From: Diphasiastrum complanatum
Lineage: Eukaryota > Streptophyta > Lycopodiopsida > Lycopodiales > Lycopodiaceae
Length of the DNA stretch: 64,000 nucleotides
Direction of reading: 5' to 3'
Assembly (NCBI GenBank): GCA_029204225.1
Contig: CM055102.1
Coordinates: 14,893,708 to 14,957,707, forward strand
The notes beneath the pieces were generated by a model. It was not told the DNA's origin, did not search any database, and was given only the letters and a program-made list of their open reading frames with translations. Within the stretch, counting starts at the first letter, position 1. Each line of letters begins with the position of its first letter. This document shows, piece after piece, positions 48,483 through 61,219 of the stretch. The translations under genes and the position numbers were made by a program.

Positions 48483-49054
48483 ATGGCTACTCTCGGAGGT
48501 GCTCCACAGGAATTCAATCCTATCATTGTTAGAAGAGCACCTCGTTTGGATCTACCCAAATACAATGGGTTAACAGATCCAGTTAGATTTCTTCATATCT
48601 ATGTCAAATCCTGTGAAGTCTATGGCGAAATGTTCTCTCAAGATAAACTTAAGCTTTTTCCTATGGCCTTAACAGGCGCAGCACAAGATTGGTACTATAA
48701 TCAAGATGAAACTGAGCGTACAGATTGGGAGGTTGTTAAAAGAGCCCTTATCACACTGTTCATACCTTGAAAGTTTATGGAAGACCCTTTCCTACTTTTA
48801 AGTAAAATTAAAATGGGAAAGCGGAAAATGGTTCGAGATTACATTGAACAGGTGAAACGCCTCAGATACAAGTGCAAACCTGAGCTGATTAACAAAAATG
48901 CCATGATTATGTGGTTTTTGTTAGGTCTACCTAAACGGATCAAACGTGAGCTGAAACGCCATAATGAGTATGCACTCTTGCAAAATCCTCCTCCTGATGC
49001 AATTTGGGAGAAGGATGAAGATTCAGATGATGAGCCAAAAATCAGCATGTTGCT
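48483..49054 (+). pseudogene. Gypsy gag, 3' end cut off
   Basis: Starts at the ATG at 48483 (MATLGGAPQEFNPIIVRRAP) and continues with FPMALTGAAQDWYYNQDETE, a stop at 48768-48770, MEDPFLLLSKIKMGKRKMVR and MWFLLGLPKRIKRELKRHN. It ends at KISML against the LTR starting at 49055; the related gag at 25510-26722 continues beyond this point. Only the one stop interrupts this copy, so it is better preserved than its relative. Confidence 0.88.
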
Positions 49055-49917
<863 letters not shown>

Positions 49918-49932
49918 GTATCCCCCACCTAA
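49918..49932 (-). other. Polypurine tract of the 49-kb gypsy element
   Basis: The minus strand reads AGGTGGGGGATAC immediately before the LTR start TGTTGGGC. Confidence 0.7.
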
Positions 49933-49989
49933 ATAGGTGATGGTCCCACGACACCTACCTGTGCTTGTTGTGGAGGAAGGCTGTCGACA

Positions 49990-50985
49990 CGTTTATTGTG
50001 GATGATGGAGTGCGTCAGGAAAAGCGTGGATAAAGATCGCCTACGTAAAACCTGAGGCTTTATTCGATGATGAGGACCTATCCTAAACTCTTCAAGAAGT
50101 GTTTGGGAAGGCTGGTGACGACCAGTACTTGCGTAACTGGCTACCGTTGATGGGCGTAGCAAACGGTGTCCCATCCATTGTTTCTAAAGTCACTGCCCCT
50201 TGCGATAAGATGTCGGTGATGTGATAAGGGCCTTCACCAGTGAACTTCAGCTTTTCTTTGATCGCCTTTGTCTTGTACATGAGAACCAAATCTCCTTTTT
50301 GAAGATCTTTCTTGTGAAGACAACGATCATGCTAGGCCTTGCAACATGCTTTCTCTGCAGCAAGAGCAGGGACTGCTAACAAGTGTGTTTCACACAACTT
50401 GTGTAGCACTTCGTGATGAAGGTGGAGCGATCTTGTACCATCCAATCGTTGCACTGTGGCAATGCAAAGAGATGGAACGAGAAATTCCACCGACATGACT
50501 GCATCTTGGCCATACACCAGTTGGAATATAGTTTGTTCAGTGCTGCCTTTGTATGCAGTTCTGAAAGCCCACAAAGCAGTGTGTAGCTTGTGCTCTCAAT
50601 CTGATCTGCTTGCTTCCACGATCTTTGTCAAAATGCTGCACATAATCTTATTAGAAGATTCGGCCTAGTCATTGCCTCTTGGTAGTAAGGCATGCTGAAA
50701 CAATGGATCACAAAGAACTCTTCTAATAAGAACTTGATGGTCTTGTTGACAAAGTGAGTTCCCTGATCCCTGACTATTTCCACTGGGCATCCGAAGCGTA
50801 GAATGATATTTTCATAAAGAAACTTTGCGGTGGACCTAGCATCTGTTATGCGCACTGCTTTGGCTTCAACCCACTTTGTGAGATAATCTGTAGCCACGAT
50901 AATATATTGGGCTTGGGTACTGCGAGCGGCTGGGTGAATAGGGCTGATGTAATCAAGTCCCAGAGTCCGGTGTAGGTTGAGCTAA
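49990..50985 (-). pseudogene. Gypsy integrase remnant (second copy)
   Basis: Integrase catalytic core: VATDYLTKWVEAKAVRITDA (first Asp), FGCPVEIVRDQGTHF (second Asp), then a frame shift inside the QGN-AESSNK block with the Glu, then LWAFRTAYKGSTEQTIFQLV and YGQDAVMSVEFLVPS. The C-terminal domain at 50092-50289 has LKFTGEGPYHITDIL and a GTPFATPINGSQLRKYW end. It begins at the catalytic domain; the N-terminal HHCC zinc region and all earlier pol are absent, replaced by the coiled-coil reading frame upstream. Confidence 0.85.
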
Positions 50986-50989
50986 CCAG

Positions 50990-52935
50990 ACGAGCTTTTC
51001 CTCTTGTAGTGCTTTGACCTCCGTACCCAGGCGCGTATTCTCTACTTCCAAAAGGGTAAGTTGCGCTTGGATGGGGGCAAGTCGTTGGGACGCTTCAGCT
51101 TGAAGCTCCCGCACCTTCGTGGAGGCCTCAGTCAGCGCCTTGGAGAGGCTTTGGATATAATTGTTGAGGCGCTCCTCCTTATGCTGCAGCTTGGCAATCT
51201 CCTAGTGCCCTGCTTGTTTGTGTTGCTGAGCCAAAATTAGCTCTTGCTGCAGCTTGGTGAGGTCTGCTCGCAGCTGTGTGTTACTCGTCACTAAGTGTAG
51301 TACCTTGCTTTTCAGAATGGCTTTGGTTGCTACCGCATCGAGGATGTATTTTTCCAAAGTTTGGTACGCCGTCGTTAGATCTGTGGGAGCAGCCGATACA
51401 TTGGCATTGGCAGGGGCTTTTGTTGTATCGGCCCCGACGACTTGTAGAGTACCGTCATCATTGTCTTCTATCAGGTTATCATTGGACCTGATGCCATCTG
51501 AGGCGGTAGGATCAGCCCAATCTGGCGATGGTGCAAACACCGTTTGGACAAATGCATCATCAGACAACGGTTGGTTGCCCTTAGTAACTTATTGGCGAAG
51601 CGGGTGGGGTTTGAGAAGCAACTGTGGAAATAGGGGTGAGGACGGTCTGTCCAAACAAGAGGATGGGAGGAACAGAAGGAAACTGGAGGGTGGTGTGGAG
51701 TATGGAAGAAGGTGAGGATGTGGAGTATGGAAGAAGGTGTGGAGTATGGAAGAAAGCGTCTGGCGTGGGGGTGAGAAATTGATGACTTGCATCCACGCCA
51801 GAGTGTCGGGAGACAATTGAGAATCAGAGGGATTGAATGAAATGGAAGCAACGGTGGCGGCAAGAGTGATGGAAGATGTGATGGTGATGGATGGAGTAGT
51901 GGATACTGGAAGAGAAATAGGAGTGGTATCAACAGAAGAAACGGGGATGGAGACAGAAACAAATGTGGATGGAACATGAAGAGAGGTAGCGACAACAAAA
52001 ATCGGAGTGGGGGGTTGCACAGAAGAAGAAGTGGCAGTTGTTGATGGGGTGGTTAGTGCGGTAGTGGAGGTGCGTCTTCGGGTAGCAAGTGGAGATGTGG
52101 ATGTAGAGGCAGCGCCACGCATTTGTTTGCTGGCCGTTGTGTTAATAACTGTAGGTTGGGAGAAGGTAGATGCTTGAGATGGCGGATAAAGGTTAGTATG
52201 TGGCACGAGGGTAGACAAAAGGGATGAGCGTTGAAAACCGTGCAATTTTGCCTTGAGAAGTGCGCAAGCAAAGTTACATAACAGGGGGCCTGCTGCGATT
52301 TGCTCACGGTTGTTGGGTTTGATGGAGCTGATTAGCTCTCGAATAAGGAAGCTATGCCAGTCGTATGGCACAACGGAGGGACCAGGAAAATCCAGAAAGG
52401 ATTCCACTATCTGACTCAACAACGTAGACTTGATTCTGTCCTTGCAAAATGTTGAAATAAACAGAAAGTTATTCAACAGATGCGCAGTCGTCTGAATGAC
52501 GGGTTCGGTAATAGCTTCTATCAGGTAACCATTTTCAGTCTGGATGGGAATCTCTGGTGTGGTTTGGGTGATGAACGGTTTGATCAGAGCTTTGGCGTGA
52601 CGATGAGAGATGGGTTGACGATCACTGGACATAATGCCAATGGTGACCATCAAGTCTGCATTAATCACGACCTTGTACGTGGTACCTTGGTACAAGAAGT
52701 GGAAGCGAGTCTTTTCCTCATCCCAGGTGGCGTAAGCATGAAGGGCGAGGCCCATGTTAATCTCGGAATGGAAGAGCGTCGAGCAAAAACCCATTGCCGC
52801 TAGAAGTGGACCGGCTGTCTGTAGCCATGGTTGGATTAGAGCGTCAGAGGGTTGAGGCCAAATCTGTGTGGCCTCGGGGATGTCACGCTGGATCACCTAT
52901 TTGGCGCCAGAGTCTTCAGAGGATGAGGAGGCCAT
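50990..52935 (-). pseudogene. Unfamiliar reading frame with Ser/Thr-rich linker and coiled coil, inside gypsy block
   Basis: One frame of about 648 codons starts at the ATG at 52935 (MASSSSEDSGAK) and is broken only by three stops, at 52897-52899, 51589-51591 and 51202-51204. Residues about 14-230 look globular (QIWPQPSDALIQPWLQ; NMGLALHAYATWDEEKTRFH; FLDFPGPSVVPYDWHSFLIR). Residues about 230-430 are Ser/Thr/Pro-rich. The last 180 residues are strongly heptad-like (AKLQHKEERLNNYIQSLSKA; VRELQAEASQRL; LLEVENTRLGTEVKALQEEK), a clear coiled coil. No gag, pol or transposase motif was recognised. It could be a captured host gene, or an extra element-encoded frame like the env-like ORFs of some plant gypsy lineages. 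A TATA box lies upstream. Function unknown. Confidence 0.6.
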
Positions 52936-53183
52936 ATTAGCAGTGATGATTAACGGTCGAAACAATAGAAAAAAATAGTGAAAAATGGAAAAGGGTGTGG
53001 AAAAGGTAGAAAACTGTGAATAACGAGTGTTGGATGATAAGAAGTGTAGTTCAAAGCGCAGATCGGTGTTCAGTATGATCAGATGATAGCTGGTAGGAAG
53101 TCTGGTTGCAAATAGAGAACTTAGTAATTTCAGAGTAAATTTCGGCAGAGCTTCGTAGCAAATGTGACAAATGACTCGAATTC

Positions 53184-53196
53184 AGTCCTTATATAG
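53184..53196 (-). promoter_or_regulatory. TATA box upstream of the coiled-coil frame
   Basis: The minus strand reads GCTATATAAGGAC, about 250 bp before the ATG at 52935. It is an internal promoter candidate, well away from any LTR. Confidence 0.5.
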
Positions 53197-53199
53197 CGA

Positions 53200-54030
53200 A
53201 ATTTAGAGTGCGTATTAGGTGAAATCCACTTTCCCTTGTTCGACTTCACCCAAATTTTGGCAAGCACCTTCTTTACAAAATTCTAAGACCTCAGGGAAGT
53301 CTGCGAGAGTTCAGAGGTGATTTGATTGCTATGCGAAGGTTCTGCGAGGGTTCAGGCTGTCTGCGAGGGTTCAACTCTCGCAAGAAGTGATCTCTCGCAC
53401 AACTTGTTCCTGTGATTGGATTTTCAAGATCAGACCATGTAGGCAGACTAATTTTGTTGTTGTGATTCCATTTATGCACCTTGCGAGGGTTGGTAAGATG
53501 ATCTAGAGGCTTTGCAAGGGTTCTGAAAATTCAGCTTCTAGAAACTCTCGCATACACTAAAAAATGATGATTCCTCCATCAGGAACTCTCGCAGAGATTT
53601 TCATGGATGCATCTAAGTCAGATCTGGTGACTGTCCAAGTTTCAAGAGCTATTTCCTAGGGGATCTCAAAAAATCAAGAAAAAAGTGCTCTTTCAGAGTG
53701 TTTTTTTATGAGATCGTGAGATTTTCTGATTTTTAACTTTTGTAAACTAGTAATCAACCTCATCCAGGCTTGATCTGACTGCTGGTAGTTTTCTGAAAAT
53801 TCTGATGAATACTTGGTAACAGATCCCTCAGTCAATCTGATGATCTGCTTCTTCTTGATCTTATCTGGATTTGAATCCTTCTTGGATTCTAATGGATTTT
53901 TCCGATCTTGCCAGATCTGGCTGAATCTTGATGGATCTAGCTTGATTTGGCTTGATCTTCTTATATTTAGCGGTAATGGCTTAGCAAAATAGCTTTTTGT
54001 AATGTGCCACCCCCAATCTGGATCTGCCTT
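53200..54030 (-). other. Leader-like non-coding region with repeated octamer
   Basis: No gene. Between 53300 and 53600 there are about ten copies of TGCGAGGGTTC or AACTCTCGCA, the same motif that fills 60120-60920. The part to 54030 is AT-rich and adjoins the integrase end of the gypsy copy to its right. Confidence 0.6.
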
Positions 54031-54812
54031 ATTGTGGTGGCCAGTACTTGTGCAACCGGCTACCATTGATGGGTGTATCAAATGGTGTCCCATCTAGCTT
54101 TTCCAAATTCGCGGCTCCATGATTAAGAATATCCTTGATCCTATAAGGACCTTTGCCTGTGAATTTTAACTTTCTATTGATCGCCCTGGTTTTATACATC
54201 AGGACCAGATCTCCGGAGCAAAGATCCTTCTTTTGTAACGTTGTGTGGTGGAACTAAAAACTCTACTGGCATTACAACATCTTGACCATATATCAATTGG
54301 AAGGGTGTTTGATCAGTGCTTCCTTTATATGTTGTCCTGAATGCCCACAGTGCAGCATGCAACTTATGTTCCCAATCCGATCTGCTAGCTTCAACTGTTT
54401 TTGTGAGCATGCTACACAGGATCTTATTGGATGATTCTGCTTGCCCATTACCATGAGGATAATAAGACGTATTGGTTCTGTGGATCATGAAGAATTCCTC
54501 CAACAGGACCTTGATGATCTCGTTGATGTAATGGCTTCGAGGATCGTTGACTAGCTCCACCGGACGTCCGAAGCGTATAATGATAGCATCAGCTACTCTT
54601 ACTGCCTTGGCTTCGACCCATTTGGTGAGGTAGTCTGTGGCTACGATTATGTATCGAGCCTGGAAACTCCTTGTTGTAGGGTGAATTGGACCGATGTAAT
54701 CCAATCCTCACTTTTCGAATGGTGCTTGGTCTAAGACCGGGTGTAGTAAGTCATAATTTAATCTTGTTGGTCTCCTTGCCCTTTGGCACACATCGCACTT
54801 TTTCAAGTATTC
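54030..54812 (-). pseudogene. Gypsy integrase
   Basis: The end of the zinc region CDVCQRARRPTR leads into YIGPIHPTTRSFQARYIIVA, TDYLTKWVEAKAVR (first Asp), GRPVELVNDPRSHYINE (second Asp), YYPHGNGQAESSNKIL (Glu) and ALWAFRTTYKGSTDQTPFQL. The C-terminal domain ends with a GTPFDTPINGS-type block near 54060. Relative to the copy at 50.8 kb it lacks about nine residues between ADA and IIIRFG. Stops occur near 54720 and 54810 and a frame shift near 54240. Confidence 0.88.
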
Positions 54813-56373
54813 CTATGTATCCTTATGAATCGTTGGCGACCAACATCCTGATTGCAGGATCTTGCGAACTGTAATGTCAGATGCAGTATGACCTCCACCC
54901 ATGCCTTCATGTGAAAGCGAAACAATTTGGGTGGCCTCATGAGAAAGAATACACCGCCGAAGAATTCCATCTGGACCTCTTTGATACAACTGGCCGGCAA
55001 TCAACTGATAAGGTCTAGCCTTTAAGATCAATTTCCGCTGTTCCACCTTTGGTAAAGATTTGTCTGGTTGGCCCCGCATTAGATATTCAACAATGTCGGC
55101 CGCCCATTCTGGTACTGTGTCCACGTAAAATAAGAGAGCATCTACCAGCTCATCGTCGGGTTGGTCCTTCCCTTTGATTCGTGACATGTGATCTGCCATG
55201 TAATGTTGTTTTCCCTTGCGAACTACTATCCGAAAATCAAACTCCAACAACAGAAGTAACCATCTGGTCATCCTTCTGGTGTTGCAAGTTTTATTAACGA
55301 GATAGAGCAAGGGTTGATGGTCCGTATAAAAAACAAAATGTGTGGCCATCAAGTAGTGTCGAAATTTCTTAACCACATAGATCATTGCCAGTGCTTCCCG
55401 CTCTGTGGTTGAATAATTCATTTCGGTATTTCTGAGTTGTCGGCTTGCAAATCGGATTGGAAAATCCTTTTTGTGTTCACCTGGCTGGGTTAAGACTGCT
55501 CCAACTGCATACTTCGATGTGTCCGTATGCACGTGAAACTCAATGGACCAATTGGGTGGTCGTAAGATTGGTGCTGAAGCCAATGCATCCTTAAGCTTCT
55601 GAAAAGCCTTTAGGACTTCCTCGTTCCAATGTGGATCCGCTGTGAGTTTGTACATTGGTCGGGCTAACTCCGCAAAATCAAGAATGAAGATCCTATAATA
55701 GTTAGCATGACCCATGAGAATGTAGACCTCGCGGGTCGTTCTCGGTGGTGGTAGATCAACAATGATCCTAATCTTAGATAGATCTGTGGCAATCCCGTGT
55801 CTTGACACTATATGGACGAGAATCAAGCCATGTGTCACCCATAATTGACATTTTTCTGGATTAAGGGAAATCTGGTATTCATGGCATTTTTGTAACACCT
55901 TCTCCAAGTTGGATAAGTGTTCTGAATCTGGTCCATGCACGCACATATCATCCAAGAAAATCTCCAGAAATTTTTGCAAATAATCTTTGAATGCCGCCTA
56001 CATGACTCGCTGGAAAGTGCTTGAGGCGTTGCAAAGTCCGAATGGCATCACTTTATAGGCATAGGTTCTCCATTCAGTGGCGAATGTTGTTTTGTATTGG
56101 TCCTAGGGGGCTATCTTCACCTGATTGTAGCCGTTGAAGCCGTCTAGGAAACTGTAGGCTTCGGCGCTAGCTACCCTGTCGAGGACACTTTTCGTAAATG
56201 GTTAAAAAAAAATGGTCCTTTTTGGTGACTGCATTTAGCGCCTTCAGATTCACACAAATCCACATTTTTCCGTTCTTCTTGGGTACTATAACTATCGATG
56301 ATACCCATTCCGTGTGCTCAATTTCATAGATAAAATCTGCATCCATCAGCTTTTGCAACTCCTGCTTGATCAA
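54813..56373 (-). pseudogene. Gypsy reverse transcriptase and RNase H
   Basis: RT blocks are VPKKNGKMWICVNLKALNAV (56167-56373), KVMPFGLCN near 56035 and the active-site FLEIFLDDMCVHG near 55960. RNase H and the integrase zinc-binding start follow in one frame of 388 codons: ILRPPNWSIEFHVHTDTSKY, NYSTTEREALAMIYVVKKF, YTDHQPLLYLVNKTCNTR, GKQHYMADHMSRI, then HEGMGGGHTASDITVRKIL. Stops are visible near 56105 and 55998. This is the best-kept gypsy RT-RNase H in the window. Confidence 0.92.
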
Positions 56374-56379
56374 TTCAGT

Positions 56380-58203
56380 TTAATTCGGATTGCAGCGGTA
56401 ATAACGGCTTACCTTGGAGACTGCTCCATCCACCAAGGGTATGGTGTGTTGGACTACTATTGGTGAAATGCCCTTCAGGTCACTATAACTCCATGCAAAA
56501 CAGTCTTTATGTTCCACCAACAATGATCGTAGTCTCTTGAACTGTGTGGGTGTTAGCTGCTCCCCCACATGCACTATCTTTTCTTCTTCTCCTGGCTTGG
56601 CAAGGTTCATCGGATGTGTTCGTGCAGGTCCCTCGAAGACTTGTTCTGTTGGTGCCCGACTTTCATCAGGTTCTCTCTGGACTTGCGACATCATGATTAC
56701 CACGTCGTCCAAGGTATAGTTCTTGAAAGTCTCAAACATCTCGTGAACTGGCGCTCGTCGAGATTCCTCTTTCAGCATATTGATCTTAGCCCGATTGGTC
56801 ATTTTTTGATTTTCTGTCACCTGTGTAAAAGATGACATTGTATCTGAGTCCATATTGATTGACTTCAAGAAATCCAATACTTTCTTTCTGCTCTTTTTTG
56901 TCATCTTGGTGGATTCGTCCTTGTTGTCTTTCATTGGGACTGTCGTGACATTCGCCTCATGGTTGTGAATATCCACATCCACTATAGCTATCGCCTCATC
57001 AGGTAGATCACTCCAACGGATCACTTGGTTGTAGCGCTGCTTCAACTGACTCTTCTTATTCGCAGGTGCCTTGGGTGGATCAACCCTTGAGACTTTCGCC
57101 ATAGCAGACTTTTGCGGTGGTTGAGTTGGTACTTTCCTGGTTCCGTAACGATCTGGGTCCATGTGGTGTAAGACTTGTTCATCAGTCAACTCAATCTCTT
57201 TATTATAAGTTAGAGCATGTTTCCAAGGGACCAAATCATCGTCCACTGGGTTATCAATAGGTTCCGCTGACAACCATGCTACGTTTATCATATTCACCCC
57301 AAATGTGATGGGTGTGTCCATAGTGTAACACTTGGGTAAAGATGTAATAGGTTTCGGATCTGATTCATATTGACATGCTTGGCAGTCAATAGTTGCTAAT
57401 GCATCCGTCCATATCATGACATCCGTCTCTGAATGATAGTGACTCCCCTTGGCTGCCCTTGGGCGATCAATCGTGTGATCTGTCATGGATGATTCGTCAT
57501 CAGTTTTGGGTGCAATAGGTTTCACCGCCCATGTGGTTGGATCAACCTTTACAACATGCTCTCTATTCTCGAAGGTGAGTTTTCCCGTACCCCACTTGTG
57601 TACTACTTGCGTAGTTCTCAACCAAGGTCTTCTAAAAACACGGTATGCAGATGGAGATTCAGGTATATCCATGACTATAAAAGTAATCACAAACTGCATG
57701 CTTGCTATCTTTACAGGGATATCAGCAACTACACCTTTTGGTTTTACACAGGATTGATCAGCTAGCTTGATGGCGAATCTTGCTGGCTTCAATCCTTGTA
57801 GACCCCATTTTTTGTACAAAGTAGTGGAGATCAAACTGACACCCGATCCTCCATCTACCACTGCTGCCTCATCCTTGTATCTCTTGTGTTTGATTGGCAA
57901 AGTGATGTTGTGTTCCTCACTTTCCCATGCTGCTCCGATGTAGAGAACGTTACTTGTTTCTTCATAGACCTTATAATATATGGGCTCAGGTGCTACTAGA
58001 TTCTCATCCGCTTTGGCCCATTCAACTAGAAGGCTTTTCGCTTGTGGTGCAATCCGCAGTGGTTCTCCGAGTGGTAAACTAACACGGCTTGACAATAAAA
58101 GTGTGAGCCTTTCAGTGTGTGGTTCCTCGGGCTCCACCATGTGAAAAGGTGATTCATGTTCGTGCAACCGATCATTCTGATCAGTGCACAGTGGTGAGCC
58201 CAT
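56380..58203 (-). pseudogene. Gypsy protease and N-terminal RT region
   Basis: 607 codons from the ATG at 58203 are open. An aspartic protease with AAVVDGGSGVSLISTTLYKK (catalytic Asp retained) lies at about residues 110-210, followed by a long acidic/basic linker and the RT lead-in EEKIVHVGEQLTPTQFKRLR, HKDCFAWSYSDLKGI and VVQHTIPLVDGAVSKVSRYY. A stop at 56380-56382 separates it from RT. A near-copy lies at 62045-63258. Confidence 0.9.
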
Positions 58204-58518
58204 TTGCGGTTCTCGTTCGACGCCAACTGGAGGTTCCGTAGGATTATCTCTTTCTTGCTCTTTTTTCTCCGCTTGTGCTTTCTGTACCCAATGTCTTATT
58301 TTCTGGTACTATCTTCTTTCTGCCCTCACATTTGGATATGGCGCTGAAGTTGAGGGTTGGTCGTCAGTGACCGATGGTGGTGGTGAGGGGGCCACTTCCT
58401 TCCTCTTCTGGGCTTGCGTAACAACTAACACAGGAGCGTGGAATTGTCCTCCTTCCGATGGCATCCCTGCTAGAACTGCTAGTTGCTGTATTGCAATGAA
58501 GTTCAGAGGTGCACTGGT

Positions 58519-59850
58519 TCAAGGTTTAAATGGACAATTCTTAAAACAGTGTCCATAATCGCATTCTCGACAGAAGGATGTATATTGTCCCTTGTAGGGA
58601 CATTTTGCAATTCTGTGTCCTTCACCGCATCCGTGGCAGCCGTAATTTCTTCTGCCTTGATGCTGAGTTTGAGCTGCATAGGCTGCAACATATTCATTTA
58701 TGGCAGGATCCATAAATGGTTCATCTGGTCCATACCACTGCTGCTGCTCAGGTTGAGGTGGCATTTGCATCTCTAGTTCTGCTACTGTCAGGTTTACATG
58801 GGCCACTTGTTGATTGGCTGGCCCTGGTGGAGCAGGTAAGGCCATACGCTATGGTTGATTTGGTGTGCCATACCTTGGTGCCACGTTGGGTGCCCCTTGA
58901 TGGTAAGGATAGGAAGTCTGATAAGGACTTTTCTTCTGTTGAACAATCCGGGGGTTGAACGAGCAAAAGGCAGAATCTATGTGTCAATCTCAGATTTTGC
59001 TTTAGGACTGGACACTCGTTCGTTGTATGGTTTTGCATGCACACTGAACACCATACATTTTTCAGCTAGTTTGGTTTCGATTGATGTCGCGTTACTGCTA
59101 CAGCTCCTTGAAAGGCCTTCAGTTTCTAGTCAAATTGCGCCGTAAGTTGTGCCATCTGTTGTTTGTGTAATTTTTTCATTTGCTCCAACAACAGTTCAGT
59201 GGATAGAGCAGATGCGTTTGATGATGATGATGTGATCGAGGGAGTAGGAGTGTGGGTGGATGGATATTCGTCGTCGAATCCCTCATCCTCTTCCCTGATG
59301 GCATCTTCCATAGCTTCTTGCAGAGTAGCGTACTGCTCCCGTCGTTTTAGTTCTCTTCTGATGCTTCGTGGTAGTCCGTCTAGGAACCACATAATCACCG
59401 CATGATCGGGAGTAAGGGCTGCACTGCATTTGGATCGTAAGTATTTGTCCCATTCAATATAGTCCTTGACCCTTTCTCGTTTTCCCATCTTGACTTTGCT
59501 CAACAGGAGTAACGGGTCTTCCAAGAATTTTCTTGGTTTAAAGCGCATAATGGGAGCCGCCTTAACCGCTTCCCATGTGTATTTTTCTTCCTCTGAAAGG
59601 TTGAAAACCAATCCTGAGCCACTGCCAATAAGGACATGGGGAACAACATCAGCTTCTCCGCAGGTGTCCGTTTAGCGTAGATTTCACAAGCTTGTTCGTA
59701 GATCTGGAGGAATCGGATGGGATCTGATGATCCGTCATTTTTTGGTATTTCCATCTGTGGTGCTCTTTGGACTGCTTGCAAAGGAGCCACAGGTATGGGT
59801 TGGCCCATTGGATCCATTGGTGCTGGTTCCGGTTTTGCCTCTTGTTGCAC
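58519..59850 (-). pseudogene. Gypsy gag with two zinc knuckles
   Basis: The capsid portion (SSDPIRFLQIYEQACEIYAK; LMLFPMSLLAVAQDWF; FLEDPLLLLSKVKMGKRERV; IMWFLDGLPRSIRRELKRR) spans a frame shift near 59600. Downstream are a CMQNHTTNEC motif at about 59010-59044 and two knuckles, CHGCGEGHRIAKC and CRECDYGHCFKNC, at 58525-58630. Separate frames indicate decay. No start ATG is found in frame with the N-terminal segment. Confidence 0.9.
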
Positions 59851-59950
59851 AGCTGCTAATATGGGAAGGTGTGGTGTTTGATTTGCTATCCTTCGTGCTA
59901 TTGATCATCCCGATCTCAGATTCATCTGATGATGGGTTCCAAAGTGATTG

Positions 59951-61200
59951 GATCTTGCTTATACAGTAGGATGCAGTCTGGATCTCTAAGGATCTGATCA
60001 ATCTGATCGGCAGGAAGTGAATTTTAGGCTTTTTATGATGGTTTTTCCTTGGTAACTTTTTACTCCTTGCACTGATTGACCTGATATTTTGACAGTAGCT
60101 GGATCTGATGTAGATCTTTCCACTGATCTAGTCTGCGAGGGTTCTCTTGTGCGAGGGTTGGTTATGCAAGGGTTCTTTAGCTATTTTTGCAGGTAAAAAC
60201 TTGATATCTTTCAGATCTCTGGGAAATAACTCTCGCAAGGCTCACAGTAGCTGGATCTAAGTTAGATCTCACTATAGAAATCTCTACAAGAGTTAACTCT
60301 CGCAAGAAGTGAAAATTTCACTGTCTGCGAGGGTCCAAAACTATTTTTTTGACTTGATCTTCACACTAACTCTCGTAGGCTTCATCATTGATGTCAATTG
60401 ACATTCTGAATTGATTGAGAGGGTCTGCGAGAGTTCTTACTAGAAGGATTTGTTGGATCTTCACTTTTTAGTGTTTTTTTTGCACTTAAATCCAATTTGC
60501 TCACTGGAATCAAACTAACTCTCGCAAGCTCTTCTATGTCCTGGTCTCACTAAGATGGAACTTCAAAATCCTCTACGAGAGTTCTTGACCACTGGAACTG
60601 AAAATTTTGCTGTCTATGAGGGTTCACTGGTACTTTCCTATCTTTTTTTTCACTAGGAACTCTTGCAAAGGCACCTAGACATCAAACTATCTCTCGCAAG
60701 CTTCTTTGTGTCCGGGTCTCACTGAGATGGAACTTTAGAGGGCTCTACGAGAGTTCTTATGAAGATTTGAATTTTTTTGGATTTTTTCAAGGGTTTTTTT
60801 AATTTTTTTATGATTTTTCTCTGGTTTTCACAATCTGCTTGGAACTAGCTCTCGCAGGCTTCTATGCAGGTCTGGGACAGTACCCTGGAGCTGCTGCCAG
60901 TCATGCAAGGGTTAATTCTCACTGATTCTGGAGATATAAAAATCTGATGAGATTTTGGGCTCTTTTTCCCTCCAAAATGCATATTGGTGTGTTTTTTTGG
61001 CTGGTTGGTTTGGGCTTTAAGCCCTTAGAGGCTGTTCAGGGCCTCCTCTACCCTCTCACACCTCCTTCGCTAGCTGTGAATAGTCCAAACACAAAAAAAA
61101 TTACAGAAAACTTACTCAAAACACCCAAAAATCTACCTAAAACTACTCTAAAAAGCAAGAAAATAGCTAAAATGTAGGTAAACTAGTAAGTGGAAACCTA
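59951..61200 (-). other. Gypsy leader with dense repeated motif
   Basis: Non-coding. About 15 copies of TGCGAGGGTT / ACTCTCGCAAG in both orientations lie at 60120-60920. T-rich runs are present at 60760-60820. Confidence 0.7.
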
Positions 61201-61218
61201 TCCCCATCAACGGCGCCA
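61201..61218 (-). other. Primer-binding site, tRNA-Asp type
   Basis: The minus strand reads TGGCGCCGTTGATGGGGA, two changes from the tRNA-Asp-type site. The LTR starts one base away at TGTAGGG. Confidence 0.85.
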
Positions 61219-61219
61219 C

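Noticed and set aside
52880-52910. TGGCGCC at the start of the coiled-coil frame as a primer-binding site
   Set aside because: Only the first seven bases match; the following bases do not, and no LTR adjoins.
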